A stretch of DNA of 64,000 nt, taken from NCBI RefSeq assembly GCF_003261055.1, contig NZ_CP030073.1, positions 1-64,000 on the forward strand, written 5' to 3'. Position numbers and translations under genes: made by a program. Positions 25,683 through 35,191 of the stretch are shown here, piece after piece. Each line of letters opens with the position of its first letter. Within the stretch, counting starts at the first letter, position 1. The notes under the pieces are model-generated. The model worked only from the letters and a program-made list of their open reading frames with translations. It was not told the DNA's origin and made no database searches. This DNA is from Streptomyces cadmiisoli. Its GTDB lineage: Bacteria; Actinomycetota; Actinomycetes; Streptomycetales; Streptomycetaceae.

Positions 25683-27280
25683 GAGGCGTCGTCCTTGGAT
25701 GCGGTGTGGTTGAGGTCTTGGCCGGGTCGTTTCCACGTCGCCGGAACGGGGGTCAGGGGCCGGTACGGCTGGGCGCGGCGCCGCGGCGTGGCGGGCGCCT
25801 TCGTGCCGTCGAGTTCGGCGCGGGCCTCCTGCTCGGTCATGCGCAGGGCACGGATGGGCACCTCGGGCCGGGTGGACGGCAGGTGGCGTTCCCGCCGGCG
25901 CTCGCCGGAGCGTTGCAGGGCACGTCGCAGGCTTTTGCTGTGCTCGTCCCGCTCGCGGAGCACCTTGGCGCGCAGTTCCTCGCCGGCCTCGTTGCTGAGG
26001 AAGGCCCGGCCCAGGTAGCGGTTGCCGCGAAAGGTGTACAGGTCGATCTCGTGGGTGTGATGCGGCATCCACCGCACCCGCACCTCGAGCCCGATCCGGC
26101 CCACCCCGTTCTCCGGCATATAGGCGCGGCCCCCGAACTCCACCCCATGGCTGGTGATCTTGCGGACCCTGTGGTCGCTCTCCAGCATGAAGGCACGCAG
26201 CTCGCAGGCGCGCGGCTCGGGCCGGATCTCAGTGGGATCCGCCTGCCAGGCCTCAAGCGGCGTCATCCCCGTGCGCTCGATGACATGCACGGTGTTGTGC
26301 TTGTGAACCCACTCCCCCAACAGGCCCACGAACGCCTCGAACGTCAGCGGCGGATCCGAATCACCCAGACGGCGGCGGTGATCGAGCCGGGGCGCCTTCG
26401 TGTAACGGGGCAGATCAGCGAAGAAACGCGTCATGCTCGTACGGTTCAGCCGCTCGACACCGCCCTTGTGCCGGGCACTGCGCACACGGTGCACAGGGAC
26501 ACCGAGCAGACCGAAGGCCCGTCGGACCGTTTTGGACAGGAAGTCGGCACCGCCATCCACGCGCACCAGATAGGGCAGACCGCCGGCCGGACCATAGGGC
26601 TCCTCGCGCAGCACCGCCATACGCACCGCCGCCAGGACCGAACCCCGGTGCGCGGAGCCGGCGGTGACCGCCCAGCCCATCACATGGCCAGTACCGCGGT
26701 CCTCGAACCACGTCACCCACACCCTCGACGTCTTCCCGTCCGGCATCAACACCACGGTCTCGGCCTGTTTGTGATCCCCCTCCCACACCTCGTTCCGCGC
26801 CACCGCCGGCCGCTGAAAGCAGGGATCGAAACCGCGGGCCGCCGGGATCCCCTCGCGCAGGCCCGCCATGAAACCCGGATCAAGATCCCGCGCGATCGCA
26901 TCGTGCAGCGTCGTCAGCCCCGGCGGCTTGCGGCCCGCAGCCACCGCCATCTCGACCAAACGCTCGTGAGCGCGCTTCACGTTGCCCTGATAGTCGGCAA
27001 GGACATCGATGACCTCCTCGGTGACCCGGAAACGGCGGCGTTCCGGCTTCTCCGCGGATCCGGTCTCCTCCGCTTGGGCCAGCCAGCTCCACACCGTCCT
27101 CTTGTGCACGCCCACCGCGTCGGCGACCAGCCGCACATGCGCCGTCGTCAACTCCCCCGCGGCCCGCAGCCGCAGCAGCTGAGCCACCGCCGCAACCCTC
27201 AGCTCATCCCGATGCCGCCCCAAACCGTCATCCCCGGTCCCCAAAGCGGCCACGGTCTCAGAAGCGTCGCCGCCCACCAT
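25679..27280 (-). CDS. DDE (rve) transposase, Mu/TniA/TnsB type
   Basis: 533 residues from ATG 27280; TTG 27322 and GTG codons in the same frame are alternatives. A helix-turn-helix (VADAVGVHKRTVWSW) precedes the RNase-H core, whose catalytic triad reads EGDHKQ (Asp about 169), RVDGGADF (Asp about 242) and KGGVERLN (Glu about 276), a D-x33-E spacing. The C-terminal Mu-type beta barrel (VRVRWMPHHTHEIDLYTF) and a basic tail follow. It heads the four-gene transposition operon. A TTGACT box at 27351-27356 and TGATCA at 27328-27333, 17 bases apart, would place its transcription start near 27321. Confidence 0.92.
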   Translation of the reverse strand: MVGGDASETVAALGTGDDGLGRHRDELRVAAVAQLLRLRAAGELTTAHVRLVADAVGVHKRTVWSWLAQAEETGSAEKPERRRFRVTEEVIDVLADYQGNVKRAHERLVEMAVAAGRKPPGLTTLHDAIARDLDPGFMAGLREGIPAARGFDPCFQRPAVARNEVWEGDHKQAETVVLMPDGKTSRVWVTWFEDRGTGHVMGWAVTAGSAHRGSVLAAVRMAVLREEPYGPAGGLPYLVRVDGGADFLSKTVRRAFGLLGVPVHRVRSARHKGGVERLNRTSMTRFFADLPRYTKAPRLDHRRRLGDSDPPLTFEAFVGLLGEWVHKHNTVHVIERTGMTPLEAWQADPTEIRPEPRACELRAFMLESDHRVRKITSHGVEFGGRAYMPENGVGRIGLEVRVRWMPHHTHEIDLYTFRGNRYLGRAFLSNEAGEELRAKVLRERDEHSKSLRRALQRSGERRRERHLPSTRPEVPIRALRMTEQEARAELDGTKAPATPRRRAQPYRPLTPVPATWKRPGQDLNHTASKDDAS

Positions 27281-27356
27281 CACCAGAGCCGATACCCGCA
27301 CACAGAGCGAACCGGTAACCAAGCAGTGATCACAGCACCAGCCTCCGGACAGTCAA
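27281..27356 (-). promoter_or_regulatory. Probable promoter of the transposition operon
   Basis: On the minus strand TTGACT (27356-27351) is followed after 17 bases by TGATCA (27333-27328). Transcription would start near 27321, giving a leader of about 40 bases before ATG 27280. Confidence 0.45.
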
Positions 27357-27860
27357 CTACCGCCCCCACACGAGGCAGTTCACGTCACACCCGTGACAGG
27401 CGCGACGAATGAGACGCTAAAGCCGACACCCCCGACAAGAGCCCCGCCGATCACCTGGACGGATGACAGAGACCCCCCTTTCACCTCCGACTCACAACCT
27501 CATGCGCTATAGAGCCCGCCTCGAAGGAGATCCGACGAACACCCCACCAACCGATCCGAGAACACACCACCACCAAATCCGGAACACCACCACCAAGATC
27601 AACCAGCCGAAACACCCACCGGCCAGCACAAAAACAAGCCAGCACCACTGACGAGAAAACCCGAACACCCCAGTGACACCCTCCCCGAACCTCACACTGG
27701 TCCCCCGAGGTGCGTCCGCTCAGCCCGCCCGCCCTTGTCCTTCTTTCTTCCTGTCTGGGGCGGGGTGCCGGGGGTGTGCAGAGGGGGATGTCGGTGCCCC
27801 GACCATGCGCGGAGACTTTGGTTGATCTGGGGATATGCGGGTGGTTGGGGAGATGCTTGT
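27357..27860. other. G-poor non-coding stretch upstream of the transposase
   Basis: About 500 bases with no supported gene. The plus strand at 27480-27700 is rich in A and C, with near-repeated ACACCACCACCAA blocks around 27563 and 27583. This is where the right transposon end and transposase binding sites would be expected, but I could not match a terminal inverted repeat. Confidence 0.4.
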
Positions 27861-27944
27861 GTCGGAGATGTTGTCGGAGATGTTGTCGGAGAAGGTGTAG
27901 GAGTCGGTGTCGGAGTTTGTGTAGGAGTTGGTGTAGCAGACTTA
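27861..27944. repeat. 12-bp tandem repeat, seven units
   Basis: Seven contiguous 12-bp units: GTCGGAGATGTT twice (27861-27884), then GTCGGAGAAGGT, GTAGGAGTCGGT, GTCGGAGTTTGT, GTAGGAGTTGGT and a degenerate last unit. Consensus GTnGGAGnnGnT. It is not a CRISPR because there are no spacers. A minus-strand reading gives a Thr-Pro-Ser-rich frame that I do not regard as a gene. Confidence 0.85.
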
Positions 27945-28264
27945 TGCGGCCTAATGGACATGTTGAAGGTGATTCCTGGCCGGAATCGCCGAACGCGTCC
28001 ACAGGTGGAGCATCACGGCGCTGACTCAGCGTTGGGAGCGGGCGTCGGCGTGAGTGACGGTCATGTGTTCGGCGGCGGGCGCATGTTGTGCGTCCGCGGG
28101 CGGGATCCCTTGTGCGTCGAGGAGTTCTCGCGTCTGCCTGGCTGCGGCTGCCTGGCCGAGAGTGGGGTCTGGGTGATGTGCGAGGCTTACAGGGAGCCTG
28201 AAGTGCTGGGCGGTGGCTGGCAGTTCTTCACTTGGGGTGGGGTGGGTCGGAGGCTTCGGGGGGG
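27945..28264. other. Spacer upstream of the DUF932 gene
   Basis: About 320 bases. An open plus-strand frame continues from the DUF932 gene, but it has no ribosome site and crosses the tandem repeat, so it is treated as non-coding leader. Nothing else was recognised. Confidence 0.45.
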
Positions 28265-28292
28265 TTGCTCCACTCCCACCAATAGGTATTAT
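28265..28292 (+). promoter_or_regulatory. Promoter of the DUF932 gene
   Basis: TTGCTC (28265-28270), 16-bp spacer, TATTAT (28287-28292). The local A/T content is high. The start would be near 28299, about 60 bases before GTG 28362. Confidence 0.6.
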
Positions 28293-28361
28293 GGAACTAG
28301 TTTGGAAGGGTTGGCCCCCTGCCGGACCGCCGAAAGTTCGTCACCCGAAAGGAAGCCCAAA

Positions 28362-29366
28362 GTGGCTCACGAGATCGAGCAGTTCACGGACGGCACCGCC
28401 GCTTTCGCATCCGCCAACACGAGTGCCTGGCACCAGCTCGGCACCGTCACCGACGGCGCCATGACCGCCGAGGAGGCCATGCGCATCGCGTCTCTGTCCG
28501 GATGGAACGTGCGTCTGCTGCCCCTGACCGCGACCGACATCACGGCCGGCGGCACCACGCCGGTGGAGGTCGCGCAGCACTTCGCGACCGCGCGCACGCA
28601 TCCGAGGACCGGCCGTACGCAGACTCTGGGCGTGGTCGGCAGCGACTACCACCCCGTGCAGAACGAGGAGCACGCGGAGTTCCTCAATCTGCTGGCCGAC
28701 GAGTCCGGTGCGCACTTCGAGACCGCTGGATCGCTCAAGGGCGGCCGTCAGGTGTTCCTGACCATGAAGATGCCGCAGGGTCTCACGATCGGCGGGAACG
28801 ACGACGTGGACCTGTACATCGCAGCGTTCAACAGCCACGACGGCGGCTCGGCGTTCCGCGTCGTGGTGACACCGGTCCGGGTGGTGTGCGCGAACACCAT
28901 GCGCGCGGCCATCCAGGGGGCCCGGTCCTCGTTCATGGTGCGGCACACTGCCGGCGCCAAGGCCCGTATCGCGCAGGCTCGTTCCGCCCTCGGTTTAACG
29001 TTCCGGTACGCCGAGGAGTTCGAGCGGGCGGCACAGCGCATGGTCGAGGCCGAGATGACGCTCAGTGAGCTGAAGTCGGTGGTGGACGAGCTATGGCCGG
29101 TCAAGGACAGCGGCCACGCACGCGCCAGGACCAATCAGCGCCAGCGGTGGGGGGCGATCTCGAACCTGTTCGAGCACGCCGACACGCAAGCCGGCATCCG
29201 GGGCACGCGTTGGGCCGGTTACAACGCGCTCACCGAGTACGCCAACCACGTCGCCCCGACCCGCGGCAAGACCGCCGCCGAGAAAGCGGAAGCCCGCGCC
29301 GAGCGGGTCATCAGCGGAACGGCGAACGACCTGATGGAGAAAGCATTCGCCCTCACCACGGTCTGA
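28362..29366 (+). CDS. DUF932 plasmid/phage-type protein
   Basis: 334 residues from GTG 28362; GGAAG lies 6 bases upstream. The opening EIEQFTDGTAAFASANTSAW, the central VGSDYHPVQNEEH and GSLKGGRQVFLTMKMP, and FRVVVTPVRVVCANTMRAA are hallmarks of DUF932/TIGR03299 proteins. The family is common on actinobacterial plasmids and phages and is abundant when expressed, but its biochemical role is not established. It has its own promoter and a strong downstream hairpin (29381-29420), so it is a single-gene transcription unit. It is intact, unlike the genes just downstream. Confidence 0.88.
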   Translation: MAHEIEQFTDGTAAFASANTSAWHQLGTVTDGAMTAEEAMRIASLSGWNVRLLPLTATDITAGGTTPVEVAQHFATARTHPRTGRTQTLGVVGSDYHPVQNEEHAEFLNLLADESGAHFETAGSLKGGRQVFLTMKMPQGLTIGGNDDVDLYIAAFNSHDGGSAFRVVVTPVRVVCANTMRAAIQGARSSFMVRHTAGAKARIAQARSALGLTFRYAEEFERAAQRMVEAEMTLSELKSVVDELWPVKDSGHARARTNQRQRWGAISNLFEHADTQAGIRGTRWAGYNALTEYANHVAPTRGKTAAEKAEARAERVISGTANDLMEKAFALTTV

Positions 29367-29380
29367 CCTGATCAACACCA

Positions 29381-29420
29381 GGCGGGCACCCGTACTCCCC
29401 CACCCCCGCGGGTGCCCGCC
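29381..29420. terminator. Terminator after the DUF932 gene
   Basis: A 12-bp perfect stem, GGCGGGCACCCG at 29381-29392 and its complement at 29409-29420, with a 16-base C-rich loop, starting 15 bases after the stop. Confidence 0.7.
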
Positions 29421-29667
29421 CGGACGCCCCGCAGCCCCGCAGCCCCGCAGCCCCGCCCAGGGCACACCGCCCGGGCGCGAGGCGCGCACCCCGCCATAAG
29501 GAGCGCGGAGCGCCCCCGGACTGCCCTTGCCGCGTGGTGGCAGCGCGTCGCGGCTGCGGAGCGGGCCGCGCGCGGCAACGCGTCTGAGGCTTCCTGCGCT
29601 CATGCCGCGCCGGCTGACACCGAGCGAGTCGGCGCCACCGCCCACCGCCCCCACGGATGGCCTTTCA

Positions 29668-30364
29668 TGTCCATCCCGAAGTGGAAGATCAAAGGCATCG
29701 TCGACGATCTGACCGTGTGCGGCTGTTGCGGCCGCCGCGGACTCGGGAGCGCCATCGCGATGGTGCCGCTGGGCGCCGACGGGAACGAGGACGGCGCAGC
29801 CGAAGACGGTCGCGCACTGCGGCACGGCGTGGGCCGCTACCACGCTGAGCTGGACGCAGAACGAGGTCACTGGCGCCGCGCGTGCCGCCCAGGCCGAGTC
29901 GGATCAGCGTGACGCCCAAGCCCGCCGGATCGTCAGCATCTGCGCCCCGGTGGTGCTCGCGCGCGTCCGCGACAGGGCCCGCGTCTCCTGCGGCCGCAAC
30001 CAGCACCGGCGTGACACCGGTGTGATGGCAGCCGAGGAAGTGGCCGAGCTGCTGGCCCATGCCCGCGTCACGCTGGCCGGCACCACAGCCGGCCCGGCCC
30101 GCCCGTCGCGGGCCGAGGACTTCTGCCGCTACCTCTTGATCTTCTCCTTCTCCAGCGACGCGCGGATCCACCTCGTACGGCAAGCCGCCGGATGAGGCGG
30201 AGCGCCAGGAGCAGGTCTGCACAGCCCGGCGACGCGCGGACCGGATGTGGGGCAGTGTCCGGGTCGTGGCCGCCCTGGACGCCGAAGCCGCGCGCGATGT
30301 CGCGTACTGCGACGAACTGACCCGCCAGCAGAACGCGAAGGCCTGGCAGGCCGCTCATGCCTGA
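29668..30364 (+). pseudogene. Frameshifted plasmid-type hypothetical gene
   Basis: ATG 29668 opens with MSIPKWKIKGIVDDLTVCGC, including a CGCC zinc-knuckle-like motif. One extra base near 29808 moves the reading into the frame that encodes WTQNEVTGAARAAQAESDQR and on to a stop at 30195. A second shift near 30160 would join the frame ending with ALDAEAARDVAYCDEL at 30364. Read together they look like one gene of about 230 codons in the accessory block downstream of DUF932. The function is unknown. Confidence 0.55.
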
Positions 30365-30716
30365 GACCTCACCCGCGCCCCGGCTGCTCATCAGGAGTCG
30401 CGTCACCTACCACGGCAGCATCACCGAGATGCACGGCCGCCCCCTGTACCTCCTGCCGTGCAGGTGGTTCGCCCGATGCCAGGCCTGCCGGGAGCACGAC
30501 GACGAGTCCGGCAAGCGGCACCCGATGGAACGCGACCGCTTCACAGCGGTCGACCTTCCACTTCGAGTCGATCTGCGAGTCGTGCATGTTAGTCACCACG
30601 ATCGAGTTCCGTCCCGCTCTCGAACGCCTGCGAGACGATGCAGCAGCCAAGGGGCAGGTCGCACGCGAGCAGATCTTCGATGGACTGCTCAGCCGATTGG
30701 ACGGAGAAGCGTCCTG
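30357..30716 (+). pseudogene. Hypothetical gene, probably frameshifted
   Basis: Starts at ATG 30357 (overlapping the previous stop). The opening RSRVTYHGSITEMHGRPLYL looks like a real coding start seen near plasmid DUF932 genes. From about 30540 the plausible coding frame changes to one encoding RSTFHFESICESCMLVTTIE and ends at 30716 with LLSRLDGEAS. The two pieces are probably one decayed gene or a fusion. Function not recognised. Confidence 0.4.
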
Positions 30717-30739
30717 AACTCCTCCCCGATGCGGCTCGG

Positions 30740-31333
30740 TCAGTGTGACGACCAAGGCAGAAGGTGGATCACCCCAACCGAGGTCTCCTCGATCGGCGAG
30801 GCATAGACGGCGCGGACTGCCCAGCGGCCGGGCCGAATCGGGACGGGCGCTTGTTCAGGCAGGCCACCGCCGGCCGGGTACGCGACACCCAGCTCGGCCC
30901 CGGCTGTCACGGAGTCCATGAGCACCGCCGGGCCATCCGTCTCCCAGACACCGCGCTCCTCCCACGCGGTGTTGGGGTCAGCAAGCACCGTATTGGCCGC
31001 GGCGATGAGATCGACCTCGCAGTTGGCGCCCAGCCAGCGAACGAACGCTTGGTGTTCCGGCAGATAGCAGCTGCTGGCGGGCTCGTCCGCCAAGACAAGT
31101 CCTTGGGCGCCCTCCTCGCCGACGGCAATCACCCCGGCGAGGCTCTCTACCTCGCAGGCGCGGTCATAGTCGTCCCGAACGTCCCCGTCGCCGACGACCA
31201 TCCCCGACTGTGTGCAACCACGCCACCAAGCCAATGCGGAAACCGGCACTGCTATCAGCGGGCCACCCATCGACTCAACCCAGACGGGGGAAGTCTCGGC
31301 TGAGCTGGCTGTGGTGGAGGAAGACGTCTTCAC
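30740..31333 (-). CDS. Imm21-family immunity protein
   Basis: 197 residues, ATG at 31333. The pattern WVESMGGPLIAVPVSALAWW, YDRACEVES, LVLADEPASSCYLPEH and FVRWLGANCE matches the Imm21 family, small acidic cytoplasmic proteins that neutralise polymorphic toxins of neighbouring or competing cells. An in-frame start a few codons inside is possible because the first residues (KTSSSTTASS) are low complexity. No toxin gene is adjacent. The first of several orphan immunity-like genes in 30-57 kb. Confidence 0.75.
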   Translation of the reverse strand: MKTSSSTTASSAETSPVWVESMGGPLIAVPVSALAWWRGCTQSGMVVGDGDVRDDYDRACEVESLAGVIAVGEEGAQGLVLADEPASSCYLPEHQAFVRWLGANCEVDLIAAANTVLADPNTAWEERGVWETDGPAVLMDSVTAGAELGVAYPAGGGLPEQAPVPIRPGRWAVRAVYASPIEETSVGVIHLLPWSSH

Positions 31334-31434
31334 GACGCCAGTATCCCCGCGGCCACTGACTACGAGCCTTCGAGCTGAACAGCACGACCCGTGACATTAC
31401 GTCGAGACCCGCGTATCAGGTTCTGTCCGGCCGG

Positions 31435-32327
31435 TCATGTCCGGAGCCAGATTATGGTAGCTGCGACGGTGAAAGAACTCGGGTAGACGTATGCGCGCTT
31501 GTCGTATCTCGTGAACACGGCTCGGTAGTTCTTGAGCTTGTTGATCGCCTGTTCCACGGTGTTGCGATTCTTGTATCGCTCCTTGTCGAAGCCGGGCGGG
31601 CGACCCCCTGACCGGCCCCGGCGTATGCGGTTCACAGCCTGGCCGCTCTTCTCGGGGATGACGTGGCGGATGCCTCGTCGCCGCAGGTAGCGGCAGGTCC
31701 GGCGGTTGCTGTAGGCCTTATCGACGCTGACGCCCTCTGGTGTGGTACGCGGGCGTCCCGGCCCGAGGCGAGGCACCCGAATGCGCTCCATGACCGGCCC
31801 GAACTGCGTGCAGTCCGCCCGCTGGCCTGCCGTCAGCCACAGTGCCAGTACGTGGCAACGACCGTCGGCACTCAGGTGGATCTTGGTGGTCAAGCCTCCT
31901 CTGGAGCGACCGAGTGCCTCACCTCCCGCACCACCTCCACCAGGCGAGCGGACAGTCCCACCCACGGTCTTCCGCTCTGATGTGCCATAGCCGCCGCCCC
32001 TTTTGTCGCGACGGGTGGCGGGGCCTTCCGGGCGCTGGCCGCATGCTGGTGGGCGCGGATCGAGGTGGGATCGGCCTGGGAGCGCCTGCTGGAGCAGCCG
32101 CTCCCAGGTTCCGTCGGCCGACCAGCGCCGGTGACGCTCATAGACGGTCTTCCACGGCCCGTAGCGTTAAGGCAGGTCACGCCACTGCACCCCCGTCCGC
32201 ACCCGGTGCAGGATTCCGTTGACCACCTGACGATGATCGCGCCAGCCCGCAGCGATTGTTGCCGATAGGCAGGAGCGGCTCCCAGACGCCGCCACTCCGC
32301 CTCTGTCAGATCCCCCCGACCAGTCAT
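31435..32327 (-). pseudogene. Degraded IS5-family insertion sequence
   Basis: The 3' part (31435-31965) encodes the DDE half of an IS5-type transposase, with LTTKIHLSADG, SVDKAYSNRRTCRYL (Asp) and NTVEQAINKLKNYRAVF (Glu). The 5' part (to 32327) begins MTGRGDLTEAEWRRLGA but carries a stop codon in the RDLP/RYGPWKTVYER region and a deletion near 32090, so the N-terminal domain is broken. Transposition is not expected. I could not define terminal inverted repeats. Confidence 0.75.
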
Positions 32328-32364
32328 ACAACGGCCAACAAATCAGTGGACGGCATGGGCAAGG

Positions 32365-32775
32365 TCAGCACCTGCGATGCCACCACGCCAACTTTGGATC
32401 CGCCATGGGCTCCTGATGCGTTCGCCCGAGGAGCACCACGTCCAGGCGCTCGACCTGCACCCGGAGTTCAGCGGCTGCCCTTGGAGGCAGCATGAACAGA
32501 GCCTCTTGCAGCTTGTCCCGGGCCCAGCCCTCTCCGCAGCACGGGCAGGTGAACTCAGCCTCCCATCGCCTCCACCGGCGCTGGGTGCCGTGGACGTGCA
32601 CGGACCACACGCTCAGCGCCACTGACACAATGCCCGGAGACAATCGCTCCCGTTCGAGCACACGGACGGCGGCATTCGCCGCTCCCGACAGACCTGGGAC
32701 ATCGCGATACCGCACCCAGGGTCTTCCCCGGCCACGTTCCTGCGGCCGAAGTGAAGATGGTGTTTTACGCGGCAC
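32365..32775 (-). CDS. Conserved hypothetical protein with CxxC motif
   Basis: 136 residues, ATG 32775. It contains CPCCGEGWARDKLQEALFM followed by a helical segment (PPRAAAELRVQVERLD) and ends in WWHRRC. This layout recalls a recurring Streptomyces protein of unknown function. The CPCC could bind zinc with the terminal cysteine. Not in an operon; it faces the S1-domain gene about 100 bases away. Confidence 0.6.
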   Translation of the reverse strand: MPRKTPSSLRPQERGRGRPWVRYRDVPGLSGAANAAVRVLERERLSPGIVSVALSVWSVHVHGTQRRWRRWEAEFTCPCCGEGWARDKLQEALFMLPPRAAAELRVQVERLDVVLLGRTHQEPMADPKLAWWHRRC

Positions 32776-32872
32776 GGCCCCTTCGGATGCAAGTCACGGA
32801 CGGCATCCTCCCACAGTCCAAGATCGGCCGGACAGGACCTAGACAGACGGTTTCCCGTGAGAGGCTGAGCGG

Positions 32873-33707
32873 ATGGGCGGGGCGTCGGACGATGAGCTTT
32901 CCCGGAAGTTTCTGGCTGCGATCCAGGTCGGTGATGTCTGCAGCGGGATCGTGGCAGCGGTAACCCCACGAGGTGTGTCGGTGATCCTGGACGGTTTCGC
33001 CGTACGTCCGCTGGGGTTCGTGGGGTCGCTGGATCTGTCCTGGGTCCGGTTCTCGGCAGCGGCGGTGGAGGTCGGCGACCGGATCACCGCCGAGGTGACT
33101 GCCATCGACCTGGAGCAAGGTCGAGCCTGGATGTCCACGGCCGCCACGGAGAACCCCGAGCTCTGGGCATTCCTGAAGACCCTCCGCACCGGAGAAATAC
33201 TGTCGGGCCAGATCGGGTCGATCGAACGGTTCGGAGTGTTCGTAGCGCTGGACGACGGCCCAGACCATCCGGTCTTCCCCGGCGTCGGGTTCATCACGAT
33301 CCCCGAGCTGTCCTGGCGACACTTCGAGACAGCTTCGGACGTCGTTCAGGTGGGCCGGCGCGTTAGGTGCGAGTTCCTCCAGTTCGACACAACGAACGGA
33401 GAGGCCAGGCTGTCCCTGCGAGCGACGCAGCCCGACCCATTCCAGACCTTCGCCGAGACCACCACGGTGGGGCAGGCGCTGCAGGGACGAGTTACCAAGC
33501 TGGTCCCGTTCGGAGTGTTTGTGCAGGTCACCAACGACATCGAGGGACTGGTCCATCGTCAAGAGCTCGCGTGGACGCCTGTCGAGGCTCCAGAAGCGGG
33601 CGGTCGTTCAAGTCGGCGACGAGATCACGGTCGTCGTCACAGAGATCGACCGAGAGCGACGCAGGCTGTCCCTCTCCCGACGGCAGGCTTCCACGGCTCT
33701 CGACTGA
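32873..33707 (+). pseudogene. S1 RNA-binding domain protein, frameshifted in the last domain
   Basis: From ATG 32873 there are at least three S1 (OB-fold) repeats: VGDVCSGIVAAVTPRGVSVIL, RTGEILSGQIGSIERFGVFV and VGQALQGRVTKLVPFGVFVQ. Near 33585 the frame breaks. The expected end of the last repeat, VVQVGDEITVVVTEIDRERR and LSLSRRQASTALD, is in the next frame, stopping at 33707. The unshifted frame runs on to 33742 with an unrelated Arg-rich tail. A one-base change would restore a full protein. Such proteins bind RNA or ribosomes. Confidence 0.75.
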
Positions 33708-33829
33708 CCTCTTTGGGTCTCGCCGCAACCTGCAAGCTCTGAACCACCGTCTTCGTTCCGGCAAACTGCGCTCCTGACCCCGTGGGTTCGTCGCGGCCAC
33801 CCTTCAGAATTCGCGAACCCACGGAAGAT

Positions 33830-33990
33830 CGGCCTGGAAGCGCTCTACTGCCAGCCCGCAATCTGTGGCGCCCACAAGAAGGGCGGGACGAGGGGCAGAT
33901 CGGCTGGTTTCCGCCGCAACCACCTTGTCCCGGTGCCCGAGGTCGCGACCCTCGCCGAGCTCAACGCGATGATCGACCGATGGGACCAGC
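33830..33990 (+). pseudogene. IS21 transposase (IstA) remnant
   Basis: Frames in this stretch encode GLEALYCQP and then FRRNHLVPVPEVATLAELNA followed by MIDRWDQ, the highly conserved C-terminal part of IS21-type IstA transposases. At least one frameshift separates the two pieces. No ends or istB are attached. Confidence 0.65.
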
Positions 33991-34095
33991 CCGCGCCAGG
34001 GTCGCCACTCGGACAGGCACTCCGCTCGCGGAACTGCTCGGGCAGGCCGACCCGCTGGAGACTCGCTGATCCCGACAGCGCTCGGCGCCGTTCAC

Positions 34096-34230
34096 TTGGT
34101 CCAGCTCCTCGAGAAGGACCTGGTGCGGGCGGGCCAGACACCAGCGAGCTATGCGCTCCCACAAATCGTCGGGAACAAAGTCGGCAGATACGCCGGAGAT
34201 TCTACCCAACGCGTTGTCAGACATCGGCCG
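34096..34230 (-). pseudogene. IS5-type transposase N-terminal remnant
   Basis: The minus strand encodes DFVPDDLWERIARWCLARP, resembling the N-terminal HTH region of IS5-family transposases. The rest is lost. Confidence 0.45.
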
Positions 34231-34273
34231 AGGTGTCGGCGTCGATCCGGCCGGCGGCAGCGGCTGGCCGGGT

Positions 34274-34855
34274 TCAGCCCCAACCACCGTGGCGAGGCTC
34301 CAGGTGCTCGCCGAACAGTGGGTCGAACACCTGCCCGTCCTCGTCGGTCACGATGTAGTCCGGTTCGGTCTTCGCGGCGGCTGCTTGCAACCGGATGACG
34401 AGGTCACTGACAGGCACGATACGCAGCGACAGGGCTGCAGCAACCTGGGCAGCTTCGCTGCCGATGTTCGGGCTGTACTTGTCACGGGACCGTTCAAGGT
34501 GTTGAGCGGAGATCTGCATGACCTCCACATCGCCACCACCTGAGAATGAGAGGCAGTCGTGCCACTCCAGCCCGATGATGATCTCCAGTGCGTCCGCCAG
34601 GTCATCGGCGAGCAGCCCGCCCTCCCCTTCAGAGCCGGCGAACACCACCGGGCGACGGCCGTTGTGCTCGGCACACAGGAAGTACGCCCCACCGGCGAAC
34701 TCCCCGGCGATCACCTCCATCGGCGCACCCGAGGCAAGCTGCAAGCCCTGGCCATGGTGCTTGCGATGGATGTCGAAGCCGAAGGATGACCGCAGCAGAA
34801 GATCGATCTCTGGGGTGTTCCGGATCAGGCCAAGCAGATGATCACTTGAGGTCAT
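34274..34855 (-). CDS. Hypothetical cytoplasmic protein, possible immunity protein
   Basis: 193 residues from ATG 34855. It opens SSDHLLGLIRNTPEIDLLLR, continues with GFDIHRKHHGQGLQLAS and YFLCAEHNGRRPVVFAGSEG, and a C-terminal helical part with AAALSLRIVPVSDLVIRLQ. The compact acidic alpha/beta pattern with a PVVFAGSEGEGG turn is reminiscent of SUKH-type immunity proteins. I cannot assign a family with confidence. Its coding statistics are good, and it is intact between two IS fragments. Confidence 0.65.
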   Translation of the reverse strand: MTSSDHLLGLIRNTPEIDLLLRSSFGFDIHRKHHGQGLQLASGAPMEVIAGEFAGGAYFLCAEHNGRRPVVFAGSEGEGGLLADDLADALEIIIGLEWHDCLSFSGGGDVEVMQISAQHLERSRDKYSPNIGSEAAQVAAALSLRIVPVSDLVIRLQAAAAKTEPDYIVTDEDGQVFDPLFGEHLEPRHGGWG

Positions 34856-34879
34856 GGCTCGGACGATAGCGAGTACCGC

Positions 34880-35170
34880 TGACACATGAGCGACCGGACG
34901 AACAGCGTGCCCGTGTCCGGGGTGACGCGACCTTGTGGATGACGGACTCCGCATCCCTACGGATGTCAGACCACGCCCGCACTCGAGCCGTCGCCGTGGC
35001 CCTCAGGACGGTCTCGCGTCCTCACGCCGCGAAAGGCTTTACGGACCTGCCCCATCGTCGGAAAGTTGAGCGCGCCCTCGGCTGGATCATGAGACCCCGC
35101 CCGGACGTCCGCGACTACGAACGCCTCCCGCAACACCCGGAATTCTCCGACCTACTCAAGTCGGCGGGGT
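34880..35170 (+). pseudogene. IS5-type transposase C-terminal remnant
   Basis: Encodes AVAVALRTVSRPHAAKGFTD and VERALGWIMRPRPDVRDYER, including the catalytic Glu region and the YERLPQHPE block typical of IS5-type transposases. The N-terminal two thirds is absent. Confidence 0.7.
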
Positions 35171-35191
35171 TCTGGACAGGCTGGGTCAATC

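Noticed and set aside
27463..27651. 62-codon plus-strand frame upstream of the transposase
   Set aside because: Thr/Pro/His-rich low-complexity translation of an A/C-rich spacer with no ribosome site.
27861..27944. CRISPR array
   Set aside because: Units are contiguous 12-mers without spacers and no cas genes are present. The same applies to GGGCACC at 37042-37104.
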